Part shown: piece after piece, positions 34,642 through 45,941 of the stretch
How the letters are laid out: each line of letters opens with the position of its first letter
Numbering within the stretch: the stretch's first letter is position 1
NCBI GenBank assembly: GCA_037039925.1
Contig: JAXRKP010000038.1
Span: 526,001-590,000 of the forward strand
Direction: 5' to 3'
DNA from: Doris montereyensis
Lineage: Eukaryota > Mollusca > Gastropoda > Nudibranchia > Dorididae
Length of the DNA stretch: 64,000 nt
Made by a program: the position numbers and the translations under genes
Notes under the pieces: model-generated
The model's input: the letters and a program-made list of their open reading frames with translations, nothing else
Database searches by the model: none
What the model was told of the DNA's origin: nothing

Positions 34642-35115
34642 GTGATAATGATGATGAGGGTGATGATGATGCTGATTATGAAGATGATGATGATAATAAT
34701 AAGGATAATAATAATGTACATTTCTATTGCGCAGTCATCCCCACAAGGGTCAAGCACTAGGCGCACTACATTAAAAAATATATATTTACATGTGATATGT
34801 TAGTTACTTAAATTAGCATAGAACTGTGTACAATTCATGACAAGAAAGTCAATATGTAAACAAGAAGAAGAAAGGCATTTAACAGTAAAAACTGACATGA
34901 ATTCATAGTAAACAAACACACACACACACACGCACACTCATACACACAAACAATGAACACGACCTTAACTTATGTAAAGTTTCTATTTAAGAAAGTAATG
35001 TTTTATAGGCCAGTTAAAAAGATATGTGTTTCAAAATTTTTCTAAAAATTAAAGCGACTTTGACTCTCTAAGTCTCCATGGGAGGGCATTCTACACAAAC
35101 GGACCATAATATACT
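34550..35115 (+). mobile_element. Dispersed element E with (AAT)n and 'tatTgcgc' motif
   Basis: (AAT)n at 34555-34700 leads into 'acatttctattgcgcag' and, 300 bp on, 'ctccatgggagggcattcta'. A related order (AAT run, 'acatttatattgcgcc', later 'ggaggctgttccata') occurs at 38395-39310. A dispersed non-coding retroposon-like family; class uncertain. Confidence 0.4.
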
Positions 35116-35216
35116 TACTTAATTTTTTGTCTCATGGTCTGAAATCTTAAGTTCAATGGGTAATACGTTATCTGTATTTGTGTTCATCTTAAAAAAAATG
35201 ATAGCCCTAAATAGGT

Positions 35217-35650
35217 TAAGGTAAGATATCTTTATTGTCCCAAAATACAGGCACATTTACTCGGTGGTACATCGGATCTCATAGAAGAACAAGATATGCA
35301 TTATATATTTTATACAAAGGAAATAAAGCATGGTATACATTACAGTTCAAGATTTAAAAAAACAAAAATCATCATAGTACAGTGGCAATAATTCTATGAA
35401 TGTTTAAAAGAGAGCCTAACAACTAGAGTGCAGTGACATTGTGTGGTGTTGGCGATGATATAATATTGGTTGCGAGGGGGAGGAAAGATTTCTTGTATCT
35501 CTCTCTTGGACATAACAAGTGAAGTGGTCTTCTGGAGCGATGTGACAGTTTTATTTGTGTGTGTCGAATTGATAAGGATGCTTTCTTTTTTTGGTACAAA
35601 TAGTATTCGCTTTTCAATGTTCATGTTTTTGCTTTGTATTTCTCTCAAAG
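35217..35650. other. PLD1: Intron; reversed LINE-like tail at 35217-35250
   Basis: 'aaggtaagatatctttattg' then 'tcccaaaatacaggc' resembles the reverse of the 27270 tail. The remainder is not recognised. Confidence 0.35.
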
Positions 35651-35741
35651 GATGATAGACCTGGGTTCTGTCCAGCTCCAAAATGAACAGCCAGAAGTCG
35701 CTTCTCAAGCAGCAAGGTCAAGTGTCACCAATGTGTCCCTG
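35651..35741 (+). CDS. PLD1: PLD exon: just after HKD1
   Basis: The G at 35651 completes the split Arg codon of 'HR', followed by 'MIDLGSVQLQNEQPEVASQA' and 'SSVTNVSL'. 'HR-TD-GS' after GRWDD is a PLD1/2 hallmark, so this exon independently confirms that exon 30404-30545 has lost one base. Phase 2 in, phase 0 out; acceptor 'ctctcaaag', donor 'gtgaga'. The frame is intact. From here the variable loop starts. Confidence 0.92.
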
Positions 35742-35844
35742 GTGAGAAGCAGGCCAGAATTTTTTGTTTTTTTGTTCCTTTGTTTTATAAATTTATTTTT
35801 GTCGTTGTTAGCATTATTGTTACTGTTCTTATCATTAGGATGAT

Positions 35845-35858
35845 CATTATTATTATTA

Positions 35859-35905
<47 letters not shown>

Positions 35906-35907
35906 CG

Positions 35908-35981
<74 letters not shown>

Positions 35982-36032
35982 ATTATATTATTATTATTAT
36001 TATTATTGTTATTATTATTATCATTATTATTA

Positions 36033-36082
<50 letters not shown>

Positions 36083-36112
36083 TACGTTTATAATTATTGC
36101 TATTATTATTAA
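35845..36112. repeat. (ATT)n microsatellite, ~265 bp
   Basis: ATT repeats with TTTATT, ATC and GTT interruptions. Confidence 0.97.
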
Positions 36113-36298
36113 TTATTATTTATGTTTTTTTGTGTTTTTTAAAGATTATATTTGCAACACAGCATGTTGTGTGAAAATTAAGATTTACTCCTAAAGAATG
36201 TATTTTAACAAGTCATATGAAGAGGATTGTCTCTTTTCAAAGTTACAAATCATTTAGGAGATCATTACTTTATTTTGTTTATTGCAATATCACTCCAG

Positions 36299-37575
36299 GT
36301 GACCATGGAGGATCAAACAGCTGATGAGGCAGCCGCAGAAAGTCCGGAAATCAACATAGTTCCGCCCACACCCAAACATCGGAATCAAGAGGAACAAGGG
36401 GACGCAGGAAAGTGAATTCAATGATACACAATATTCTCCTGAAAGTGACCCTGAAAGTCCCATAGAATTTCATGCAAGAACCGAGCATAGAGGCCCAGAA
36501 ACTTCGAACGTCTCACTGCAAAACACCGCTTCAACGACGGACACTTCTGAACAGGCACAAACGTCAAACACCGCTGATTCTCATAGCTCTCAAGAAAAGG
36601 ACTCACCATCAGATTCGCCATCTATTAGGCATCCTATTGAAGCCAAAATAGTTTTAAGTTCAGGTCCTGGAGAGGCAGTTGCGGAAGAGTTTAGCAGTAA
36701 AGAAAACATCTCCGAAAAGCAGGAAGACGTCAATGATGATGGCGACGATAAATCTGGCGAACAAAGCCATAATACGAATGACACGGAAGAGTTCAGTGAA
36801 GGAGCTCTGGAGGAGATTCAGGAGTCGATGCAACCGTTTAAAGTCAAAGACGACACAGAATCCCTAGACGGCTTAGACAATGGGCTAGATTCAGACAGTG
36901 TCATCATCGGATTCGAGCGTCGTTTGATAAAGAAATAATTTGCTCTGAAGAAGCTAAAGAAGTATTACCCCGTGAAACTGCTGTGGCAAGTAAAGAGAAA
37001 GGTAAAACGGATGATCAAACCGACAGGCTGTCTTCTTCCAAAGGCAGCAAAGCATCTCATCTGTGGAACAGGAGATCGAAAAACAAGAGCTTAGAACTGA
37101 AATTGCCGGACAAAAAGAGAATCGTCGGAGAACGGTGGCATCGGTCATGAAGAAGCTCTCACCAAATTCTTCAGCGAAAGTGGATTTCAGGGCTGCCACC
37201 GAGACTCTGACCATTGTAAATGAAAAGAAAAAAGGGCTAACAGCCATTCATCCACCGGATCGGGTGAACCGCTGCATAAAGACAGCACAGACGGCCAAAC
37301 ACCGGGGACGGATCAGTCATGAGCTTCACCCATGCCGCAGGTCACTGAATGCTCTCCAAGTAAAATGGTCACCCGCAAGAGCAAAACAACAACGATGGGG
37401 GAGATCCCTCGACCCCACAATCGGCAAGCGGCGCTCGCAGGCGTTGGAGCTGGCTTTCAACGTGTCCAAGTTTGAAAACATGGTCAAATCGCCTCAAGTG
37501 CCTGAAAGACTGGACGAAAGCATATTCTACAACTTTAACTCCAAGTCGTCAAATCAGAAGCCAAGGAACAAGTTG
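36299..37575 (+). CDS. PLD1: PLD giant loop exon (acidic/Ser-rich, several frameshifts)
   Basis: Acceptor 'cactccag', strong donor 'gtaagt', 1277 bp. It lies between HKD1 and the catalytic C-half, where PLD1 has its variable loop. It starts 'VTMEDQTADEAAAESPEINI', then reads 'NDTQYSPESDPESPIEFH', long Glu/Asp/Ser/Asn-rich stretches, 'SSVEQEIEKQELRTEIAG', and ends 'ERLDESIFYNFNSK' and 'KPRNKL'. The best frame switches near 36398 (+1, GGGG), 36917 (-1), 37049 (-1, AAA), 37228 (-1, A6) and 37440 (+1). Their net effect makes the length divisible by three, as phases 0/0 demand. In the preferred frame a TGA remains at 37320-37322. At about 425 codons it greatly exceeds the ~116-residue human loop. 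Confidence 0.8.
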
Positions 37576-38059
37576 GTAAGTGTTTTGAATATTGCTCTTG
37601 TCAATGAGTTATTCATATTGTTTTGTGAAATGAGTGAAAAAGACAAAATTCTTATTCTGTAACCTAAGTCACAGTATTTGAAATACCCAAAACTTTAGAG
37701 GGTGTGGGAAAGGTGAGGTGACGGTGACAGTGACAGCGAAGAGATGAACTATTTTTCTATCACTTGTATTCTTTAGTTTTCTGGATGAGGTTATATATTA
37801 TATTCCCTGATTGTAGATGCCATCACGAATGAAATGGTCTGATCTGTAGTATGATTGCAATTCCGTCCTTTTTGTTCTGTGCACTGTGAGGATTATCCTG
37901 GCAAAGAATGGGATGTTGATGAGTGTAGCTGGTAGTAAAAATGGCAGGTCCTGCTCCTTTCCTTTCATTCTTTTACACCTATCTGCCAGCATGACCGTTT
38001 CCTCTTGATTTACCATGAGACTACAACTTATGGTCAACGTATTCATTCCATTTGATTAG
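37576..38059. other. PLD1: Intron with a diverged repeat C at ~37925-38045
   Basis: 'aaaatggcaggtcctgctcc' and 'gaccgtttcctcttgattta' match repeat C. Nothing else recognised. Confidence 0.45.
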
Positions 38060-38142
38060 CTGCCAACCTGCACATAAAAAACGATTCGAGTTCATGTTTT
38101 TGGCTTTGAGTCCTTTAGTCTGTATTGACCTTGAAAAGTACA

Positions 38143-38393
38143 TATGAGGGGATGAGTTGCAAAACCTGCTATGTGCCATTTTTATATATTGTGAATTTTT
38201 TTCACCATCTCAGACTGAATGAAGAGTCTTGTGATGATGAAATCATTTTTGTTCAAAACTGACTGTATCATATTATAATTTGGCTCTGAACATCAAATTG
38301 CCCGGGCTTTATTTAGAACTAAGGGAAGAGCAAATTGATTTTTTCAAGTCATCTTTTTTGGATATAACGGCTGTTACATCTCACCCCTTCATA
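38143..38393 (+). mobile_element. 251-bp MITE with TATGARGGGGTGAG ends, copy 1
   Basis: Ends 'tatgaggggatgag' and 'ctcaccccttcata' are imperfect inverted repeats. The interior ('catctcagactgaatgaaga', 'gatgaaatcatttttgttca') is found inverted at 53622-53873 with the same ends and length. Confidence 0.75.
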
Positions 38394-38394
38394 T

Positions 38395-39310
38395 AATAAT
38401 AATATTAATAATAAAATAAACATTTATATTGCGCCATGCGCCCCTCCCGAACACAGGGCTCAGGTAGGCCAGGCCTGGGCACCACTCGAGCCATTACTCG
38501 ATACCAATGAATACAAGGCTTGAACTGTTGTATTCGAATCCTACCACAGTCTCGAGGCCAGAGATGATGAACACCAACTCCCGACTCCCATCTTGATACC
38601 TACCTACGTTGTAACTACTTCGCCTTGTCGAGTAATGACGAGACGAGACTAGACTTAAACTAAAGTGACGGGCACTAATCATCGTCGCTCCGCTGTGCTG
38701 GCAGTGCAGTGAGACCATGGTGAGGCACATCAGTAGGCATGATAGTGGTGATTGGGGGTAAGAGATGAGGTGGGGGGAGTTACTACCCCTCCCTCTCCTT
38801 CTGCGACTGTGACAGCAGTTTTTACTAGTCTCTCACTGGGTCTGTCTACTGCATCTTCTGCTATCGCTGTTCTATTACTCGTTGGTAGTGTTCATATTCG
38901 CCGTCGCGAATGTACGAGGCCGGCGAGGCAGACTCGTTGTATTCATTAGAGCGAGTACTCAAGTAACGTGAGACTAGAGAAGACGGTAGTTGGTATCAAC
39001 AAGTAATAGAACGGTTAGTCTTGCCGAGGCCTAGGTTCTGAGAGCATTACAATTCCAACACTAAGAACACAATATCTATAAGCTTAGGACTAAGACACTT
39101 GAAGAAATAAAGGTCAATGAAACACCTGCTTATACAGATGTGACTTGAGGTGTTTTTATGAAGATGTCTACGGACGGAGATTGGCAAAATTTCAGGTGGA
39201 GGCTGTTCCATATTCTTGGTCCGAAGTATTGGAAACTACATTTGCCAGCTTTCAGTCAACAGCATGGAATCTTCAATTTGAGAGCATTGTCTGTTGAACG
39301 AATTGACCTG
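38395..39310 (+). mobile_element. Element E copy carrying a possible hAT-like insert (~38470-39035)
   Basis: The (AAT)n, 'acatttatattgcgcc' start and the 'gtggaggctgttccatattc' end match element E. The middle has 'aggcctgggcaccactcgag' at its left and the reverse of 'aggcctcggcaag' at its right, suggesting inverted ends of an inserted DNA element. The insert call is weak. Confidence 0.35.
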
Positions 39311-39668
39311 CCTTGTTGGTAGTGCTATAGCAGGTTTATAGGCGTACGCTGGAGGGTTGTTAGTAAGTTAATGTCAGAGACTCCGAGAGATTGGGATGAA
39401 AGTCTGCAAATGCCCTTCTCAGTTTCCACAACTACTGTCACATTTTGCCAGAAAGAGAATTATATTATTTACCTTAAAGGGAGTTAATTTAAGTTGAATT
39501 ATCCCTTTTATTTCTCTGGAATATTACAGGGGCTTCCTGCAAGTTTGAATTAGCTTGCCATGTCAGAGTGTTTTACGATTTGAAAAGGTTGGCAGCCATG
39601 CATTTATTCAATCAATCCTTGTTATTACAAGAAAATTCAATTCCCTATCTTGCACACTCTTTGTTCAG

Positions 39669-39748
39669 GTCAGGTCACTGAAAGACGGCGTTGAGAGAAT
39701 GACAAACCGAGGAGAACGCAGAGACAGCTTTAATCTCACGATAAACAG
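39669..39748 (+). CDS. PLD1: PLD exon: end of loop
   Basis: Reads 'VRSLKDGVERMTNRGERRDS' then 'FNLTINR'; phase 0 in, phase 2 out. 'RSL--GV' corresponds to 'IRSLQTGVGEL' before the FW-GKDY block in human PLD1. Acceptor 'ttgttcag', donor 'gtttgc'. The frame is intact and joins KPRNKL of the loop exon. Confidence 0.82.
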
Positions 39749-40073
39749 GTTTGCTTGAGTATTAGATTTGTTTCTTGCTGTTTGTGTCACAGCTATTAAA
39801 TGAGCTTCGTATTATGCTTTGTGGCCTTAATAAACTGAGGAATGTGAAGATGAGATACACTCGTTTATTTTTGGATTGCGTATTCATGTAAAAATTTGGG
39901 TACTGAAGATCACAATGGAAGATGACTTGAACACTGATAACTTTGAGATGATTTTGTTTTCTGTCTTAAGGAGGGGTGGGGGGGGGGGGAGTAGAGGAGG
40001 TTGTTTAGCGACGATTCAGCTGATCACGGTGAATTGACATCAGATTATCAAAATAAACAAATGTCAAATTAAG
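39749..40073. other. PLD1: Intron, G-run near 39970-39990
   Basis: Nothing else recognised. Confidence 0.4.
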
Positions 40074-40394
<321 letters not shown>

Positions 40395-40679
40395 TAACAA
40401 TATTTTATTAATCAAAAGAAGGAAATTACATTCTGATCCTCATAAAAAGTACAAATTATAGTGCATGTGTACATTATAAAAAGTTGCAAAAAATTGATAC
40501 ATTTCAAGGCAAGAATCGTCAAAAGTATACTTGCAAACAAACAGGTCCCAAATAATAATACAAGACAACAAATCCAAACAAAAGCAAAACAAAAAACCCC
40601 CAACAAAACCCATGGAAAGTTCTCAGCAAAGAAAATCAACAAATTTCCCTCAGATCTTGGCAACTGTTTTTATTTTCAG

Positions 40680-40837
40680 AAACTTGCTCACACATCCTGG
40701 AGGTCTGCTTCATACTAGCAGCGAGGAAGACATCTTGGAGAGAGGTTTGATTGGCTCCACAAAACTATGGATTGGAAAAGACTACAAGATGAATTTTATC
40801 TACAAAGATTTTGTGAATTTAGATCAGCCATTCGAAG
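40680..40837 (+). CDS. PLD1: PLD exon: start of catalytic C-half
   Basis: Reads 'NLLTHPGGLLHTSSEEDILE', 'GLIGSTKLWIGKDYKMNFIY' and 'KDFVNLDQPFE', matching '[24 protein letters not shown]' of PLD1/2. Phase 2 in, phase 1 out; acceptor 'attttcag', donor 'gtaaaa'. The frame is intact. The exon that should follow, carrying the PRMPWHD and RWNF motifs, was not found. Confidence 0.94.
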
Positions 40838-41089
40838 GTAAAAGTCTTATGTCGAATCTTCTTTTTTTTTTTCACACAACAGACTAATGCAATTGCTAAG
40901 TGTAACTGTTAAAGGCCATGTTTAAAATTTCATCAAAATTTTAAGTTTTTAGTGTGATGTATCATGTCTTCATTAACAACTTCAGACAAATTGATGAAAA
41001 CTCCTGGTTGTTCGAATTGTTCTTTTGTGAAATTTAAAAAAAAAATTTACCTTTAGCTCAGAGGTTCCTTATGTTTTTATCCTCCCCCC

Positions 41090-41790
41090 CAAGTTCAAAA
41101 TTACAATGACCTTAAAGTAATGATTAACTCCCCCCCCATCCCCCCAACAAGTTCAAAATTACAATGACCTTAGACAGCAGGGAATAAGTAATGATTAACT
41201 CAGAGGGAAAACTAAAAGAGAAAGAGAAGAAATCAGCCAGAGAATCCAAAAAGGCAAGTGCAATATATAACTGAAATCTGGGAAAGGCATTTGTAGGTAA
41301 ACAAGAATTGTGAACAAAAAACAAATTATTTAAAGATTTTAGTTCAACAAAAAGAACTCAAAATGGCGTTATACAACACAGTTTATTGTCCTACTCTCCT
41401 CTATAAAGGCAGCGAAAAACCTGGACCTTAGACAGTAGGGAATACAGTAGAGTTACAGGCAGCCGAAATGAAACATCTAAGAAGAGTAGTAGGGAAAACT
41501 AAAAGAGACAAAATCTAGAAACACAACAATAAGAGATCAAACCAAAGCAGATGGCATAAAAACTAAGATAGAAATGAATCAACTGAAATGGTTTGGGCAT
41601 GTAGAAACAGAATGACACAAAAACAATAGAATAGCTGAAATCAAAGTATACAGTGGAGCTAAAGCCCAAGGTAAAAGACCATAAAGGCAGACCTTGGAGA
41701 AAGTGGGATGAAGATATAAAAGAGGCATTAAATTTGCAAAAGTTGGAATAGTTTAACTTTTACGGAAGGACGTTAACAGAAAATGTCAGT
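41090..41790 (+). mobile_element. LINE fossil, 3' half of ORF2 and 3' end
   Basis: Degraded frames read like a reverse-transcriptase C-terminus: 'KTKRDKI', 'LKWFGHV' and 'GRPWRKWDEDIKEAL', as in several invertebrate non-LTR families. The start is locally duplicated ('taatgattaactc' twice near 41120 and 41190). Copies of its parts are at 15855-16235 and in the 3946-5735 block. Confidence 0.7.
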
Positions 41791-42165
41791 GGGGGAAACA
41801 GGGCAGCCTGTATCAAAGAATTATTTCGAGTGCATCTAAGTCTACTGCCCCCAGCCTTCAGGCCACCAACACCTGATTTTAAGAAAGTAGAATGGGAGCT
41901 GATAAAAGAAAGAAAAAAGAGAAAGACACCTTGGTTCTTTTTTTCGATACACAATCATGAGGTCATTTTGGATAGTTTTATGCTCATGTTACAATATGTT
42001 CTATATTCTTTTTGCTCATTCATATGATATTAGAATTAATCTCTCTTAGAATTTAAATGGAGGAAAAACTTGAACTCTCAGACTTGGACACAGTCTTTGG
42101 TCACACAGATTATTCTCTCTCTTTCTAAATATATATATATGTCAAGGACTACTTTAAGACCTTGA
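41791..42165. other. PLD1: Intron, nothing recognised
   Basis: No exon recognised although one PLD exon is expected in 40838-42507. Confidence 0.4.
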
Positions 42166-42167
<2 letters not shown>

Positions 42168-42228
<61 letters not shown>

Positions 42229-42333
42229 CTCCTTCCCCGCCTCTCTCTCTCTCTCTCTCTCTCTTTTTCTTTCTTCTTTCTTCTTCTTTCTCTTTCTTTT
42301 TCTTTCTTTTTCTTCTTTCTTTCTTTCTTTCTT

Positions 42334-42385
<52 letters not shown>
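42168..42385. repeat. (TA)n then CT/TTC-rich microsatellites
   Basis: (TA)n at 42170-42224, then (CT)n, (CTTT)n and (CT)n to 42385. Confidence 0.95.
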
Positions 42386-42386
<1 letters not shown>

Positions 42387-42507
42387 CATATGAGTCAACA
42401 GTCCTGTCCACGTATTGAGGAAAATCGTTGTAGATCTATCCATTTCAGAGGACTTAAAATCATCAATAGATTTGAATTGTTAATAATTGTATCCACTTTG
42501 TCAACAG

Positions 42508-42617
42508 CTAGAAAGTATAAAAAGAATCCAAACTTCCGCTGCTTGTACCCAAGACCACCACCAAGTGCCACGTACCGCAAGCGATCAAAGACATCACCTT
42601 TGGAAGTCAAAGTTCAA
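42508..42617 (+). CDS. PLD1: PLD exon: after the RWNF helix (two frameshifts)
   Basis: Acceptor 'tcaacag'. Reads 'ARKYKKNPNF', then in the next frame 'LLVPKTTTKCHVPQAIKDIT', then in the third 'EVKVQ', which abuts VLRSSCGW of the next exon. This fits '--KYR---YPFLLPK' and '--VQLLRS--DWSAG' of PLD1/2. A missing base near 42536 and an extra base near 42602 explain the switches, and the total length then ends in phase 0. The end is approximate: no GT follows CAA, and the next bases are 'gcacgt', so a GC donor or an error is needed. Confidence 0.7.
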
Positions 42618-42949
42618 GCACGTTCTGTCTCCTTTTTGTGTCAGTTTTTTTACACAACCCTTTCTACGGCTGTTTATTTATTTTATTTTTTTTTTCAATT
42701 TTGTTGTGTTGAGAATTGACATTTTTATTTCTTTTTTTTTTCTTTATATAAAGAAGAGAAGGAAATTTTTAATTGTTAAACTTTCATCAAGGCTCTCATG
42801 TTTATAAACCCAGAGCCTATTGCAGTTTCTGTACCATGGGGAGCAGAAAGTGTGATACTGACTCACTCCCTGGGAGGAGATATCAGTCTGTCACTGTCGC
42901 AAGCCTCAGCCCCCCATCGATAGCAGAACCTCATATATACCCATAAGTG
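42618..42949. other. PLD1: Intron, T-rich; nothing recognised
   Basis: A diverged SINE-A-like tail ('ggaggagatatcagtctgtc') may lie near 42850-42900. Confidence 0.35.
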
Positions 42950-43240
42950 AAAAGTAAAGTTGTTCTTCAATGCCATCACAGCCCATAGAACTGAGCTTAT
43001 CCCAAGTTGTTTCTATAGGGGGCAAGCGATGGACAGGCTGATAATCACCTGGACAGGACGCTAGTCTAACAGAGCTTTTTACTCTCAAGCTAGGGCACCT
43101 AGGTCGAGTGGGGGAAATATGCTGCAGTTAATCGTCTTTCCAAGGAACACAACGCTCGTACCTAGCTTGGCCAGCATTCGAACCCGGTACCTCATGATCC
43201 GAAGTCTGGCAGCTTAACCCTTGGGCCACTGATGTCACAC
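42950..43240 (-). mobile_element. SINE family A
   Basis: 'gtaaagttgttcttcaatgc' to the reversed B-box 'cattcgaaccc' and A-box ('cttgggccactgatgtca'). Confidence 0.8.
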
Positions 43241-43245
43241 CACAC

Positions 43246-43302
43246 ATGGTGGATAGGGTAAACTCCAATGCAACAAACAAACAAACAAAACAAACAAACA
43301 AA
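43246..43302 (+). repeat. Repeat C 3' end with (caaa)n tail
   Basis: 'atggtggatagggtaaactc' then 'aatgcaacaaacaaacaaac', ending ~34 bases before the acceptor of exon 43336. Confidence 0.6.
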
Positions 43303-43335
43303 TCCATAAATCCATCTTGGCTTTTTTTTCCCCAG

Positions 43336-43446
43336 GTCCTACGCAGCAGCTGTGGTTGGTCGGCAGGCATTGGGAAGGCGGAAGACTCCATCCACCAAGC
43401 CTATGAACACTGCATTGAAAACTCTAGAAATTTCATTTACATTGAA
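43336..43446 (+). CDS. PLD1: PLD exon: catalytic C-half, IENQ block
   Basis: Thirty-seven codons, phase 0 to 0: '[20 protein letters not shown]' then '[17 protein letters not shown]'. This equals '[31 protein letters not shown]' of PLD1/2. Acceptor 'ttccccag', donor 'gtaagt'. The frame is intact. Confidence 0.96.
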
Positions 43447-43489
43447 GTAAGTGAAGTAAAGTATTATTATAAGATTATAAGTCAGTAAA

Positions 43490-43785
43490 ATCAAAATTCC
43501 TTCAAGACTGTTACGAATTCCGTAGGGGCAGGAGCGCATCCCGGTTTTTTCCATAGCGTGAAGCGAACAGGTGATAATACAGTAGTCACTTCTGTGCCAG
43601 GATGCTAGTTCTAAAGCAGGTTTTTTGCTCTCAGGCCAGTGTTTTGTTTGTACCCATTTGCACCTGGGTCGGTAGGGAAAATGCGTATTAAGTGTCTTTC
43701 CCAAGGAACAATACTTGGCTGGCCTTGGTTTTGTCAGGAGTCAAACCCCGGTTCGCAGCCTTACCATTCAGCCACCGATACCATA
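43490..43785 (-). mobile_element. SINE family A
   Basis: 'aattccttcaagactgttac' through 'tttgcacctgggtcggtagg' to a reversed A-box ('attcagccaccgatacc'). It starts ~45 bases after the exon donor. Confidence 0.78.
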
Positions 43786-43964
43786 GAAGTAAGTTTTTAT
43801 TATTATTATTTTTGTACTGCTATGGTAGTATGATACATCTTCCACTTGGAAAAAATTTGGATGGAGCGAGATTGGTTTTCTAGTTTGGGTTGGTGGAGGA
43901 AAGGGATGAGATAGGAGGGGGGTGTTGTTTTGTTGTTTGGAGTTTTTGGCAATCTGGTTGGGAA

Positions 43965-44352
<388 letters not shown>

Positions 44353-44467
44353 TGCATGTTCATGATTTTTAAAAAACATTTGTGAGCCATTTGCCTTTCT
44401 TGATGCATGAAGGTTGGATCTAACTTTAACTGATTCCATGACAAATTATCGTTTATTGTTTTCACAG

Positions 44468-44558
44468 AATCAGCTTCTTATCACACAAATGGAAACTTCT
44501 TTCATGTCAACAATTGTATTTTCGATGCTTTGTACAAACGTATTTTAAGAGCACACAG
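44468..44558 (+). CDS. PLD1: PLD exon: NQ-I block to inter-motif helix (frameshifted)
   Basis: Starts NQLLITQMETSF, joining FIYIE of the previous exon to give IENQLLI (IENQFFI in most PLD1/2). After about residue 12 the frame must move by one missing base (44498-44507) to read 'VNNCIFDALYKRILRAHR', matching '--NKI-DA-A-RI-KAHRE'. This also gives the phase 2 end required by exon 45942. Acceptor 'ttcacag', donor 'gtaggt'. Confidence 0.9.
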
Positions 44559-44589
44559 GTAGGTAAACCCACCTGTTCATGCATGTCAT

Positions 44590-45540
44590 GGAACCAACAA
44601 AACTTGTTGTGTTTTTTTTAATGTTCATAGTTTTGTATTATTTGATACCAGGATGAGATTATACATTGTTGTATAACAAATGACCACAAAAAAACCCAGA
44701 ACCCTTAGAAGATTGTCCAAATTTGCAAAAATGGGTTTGATTTTAATCAAATTTTATTTACATAGAGATAAACCTTTCGCAAATTTCCTCGCACACCAAA
44801 TTTCACAACAATTAGATCTGTGTAACTCAAACTATGGTTTATTTTCAACATGGACTCCAAAACACCATTTTGCTCATTTCAATTTTTTCCTCAACTAACT
44901 AAGCAAGGCACTGTTGTGTAACATAAATTTAAATGCTTATGCTCATTCGTTGTCAATGGTGATGAACTTTGTAGGCTATGAAATCATGATTGATTCCTAA
45001 GGTGGGTAAACAATCAGCTCTTTGCCCTCATGATGGTTACCTTGTGAGTCGCTATTGATATGCCATGGACGACAGAGCAAAAGACCTTCTTTGCGTTGAC
45101 GTTTCATACCAGGACAGATTCTTGTGTGTATGGGACCTCATTCACTGGATTTGAACGTTTGTGACTTTTCTCTCTTGGGGTAACTTAAGGACCATTGTTA
45201 CAGAGAATCCCCAAACAACCGACGACTCCTCAAAGTGTATGTACAGCAAAAAGTGGCTTTAATATCCGATGGGATGTTATTGAATGCTTCAAAACCCAGC
45301 TCACTCTTGCTTTTGTAGTAGAAATGGTGGCCATGTTACGTATGTCCTTTAAAATAATGTAAAACAAATGCTCGTTGATTTTTGTATTTGTATTTAAGAT
45401 GATATGTCGTTTTGATAAAATACCTTTGTCGGGTTGTGTGTTCACTTAATTGGTTTACTGAGTTTCGAAACAAGAATGTTAATTTGACACTGTGCCTTCA
45501 TTGTCGGTTGCCAGGTTTTGACTTTTTCAAAGTTGATTAA
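44590..45540. other. PLD1: Intron, nothing recognised
   Basis: No exon or known element identified. Confidence 0.4.
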
Positions 45541-45723
45541 TTTTACTCTTCTTTTTCTTCTTTTTCTTTCTTCTTTCTTCTTCTTCTTCTTCTTCTTCTT
45601 CTTCTTCTTCTTCTTCTTCTTCTTCTTCTTCTTCTTCTTCTTCTTCTTCTTCTTCTTCTTCTTCTTCTTCGTTTTCTTCTTCTTCTTCTTCTTCTTCTTC
45701 TTCTTCTTCTTCTTCTTCTTCTT

Positions 45724-45754
<31 letters not shown>

Positions 45755-45865
45755 AGTTCTCCTCCTCCTCCTCCTCCTCCTCCTCCTTCCTCCTCCTCTT
45801 CTTCCTCCTCCTCCTTCTCCGTTCTTCTTCTCCTCTTCCTCCTTTTTTCATCTTCTTCTTTGCCT
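45541..45865. repeat. (CTT)n/(CTC)n pyrimidine tract, ~320 bp
   Basis: (TTC)n to about 45752, then (CTC)n and mixed units. Entirely pyrimidine apart from one or two bases; it lies ~75 bases upstream of the exon 45942 acceptor. Confidence 0.97.
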
Positions 45866-45941
45866 CTTTATCGTCCTCCTCCTTTTTTCCTCTTGTCCCA
45901 TGCCTTCTCATCTCGTCACTTACTCTTCTCTGTCATTTCAG

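Larger units (their letters stand above)
38060..39595. mobile_element. CTGCCAACC element split by nested insertions
   Basis: The left end 'ctgccaacctgcacataa' through 'cttgaaaagtaca' and the right end, from about 39330 ('gttaatgtcagagactccga') to 'aaaaggttggcag', equal the uninterrupted element at 32780-33154. Between them lie the 251-bp MITE, an element-E copy and a hAT-like insert. Confidence 0.55.
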
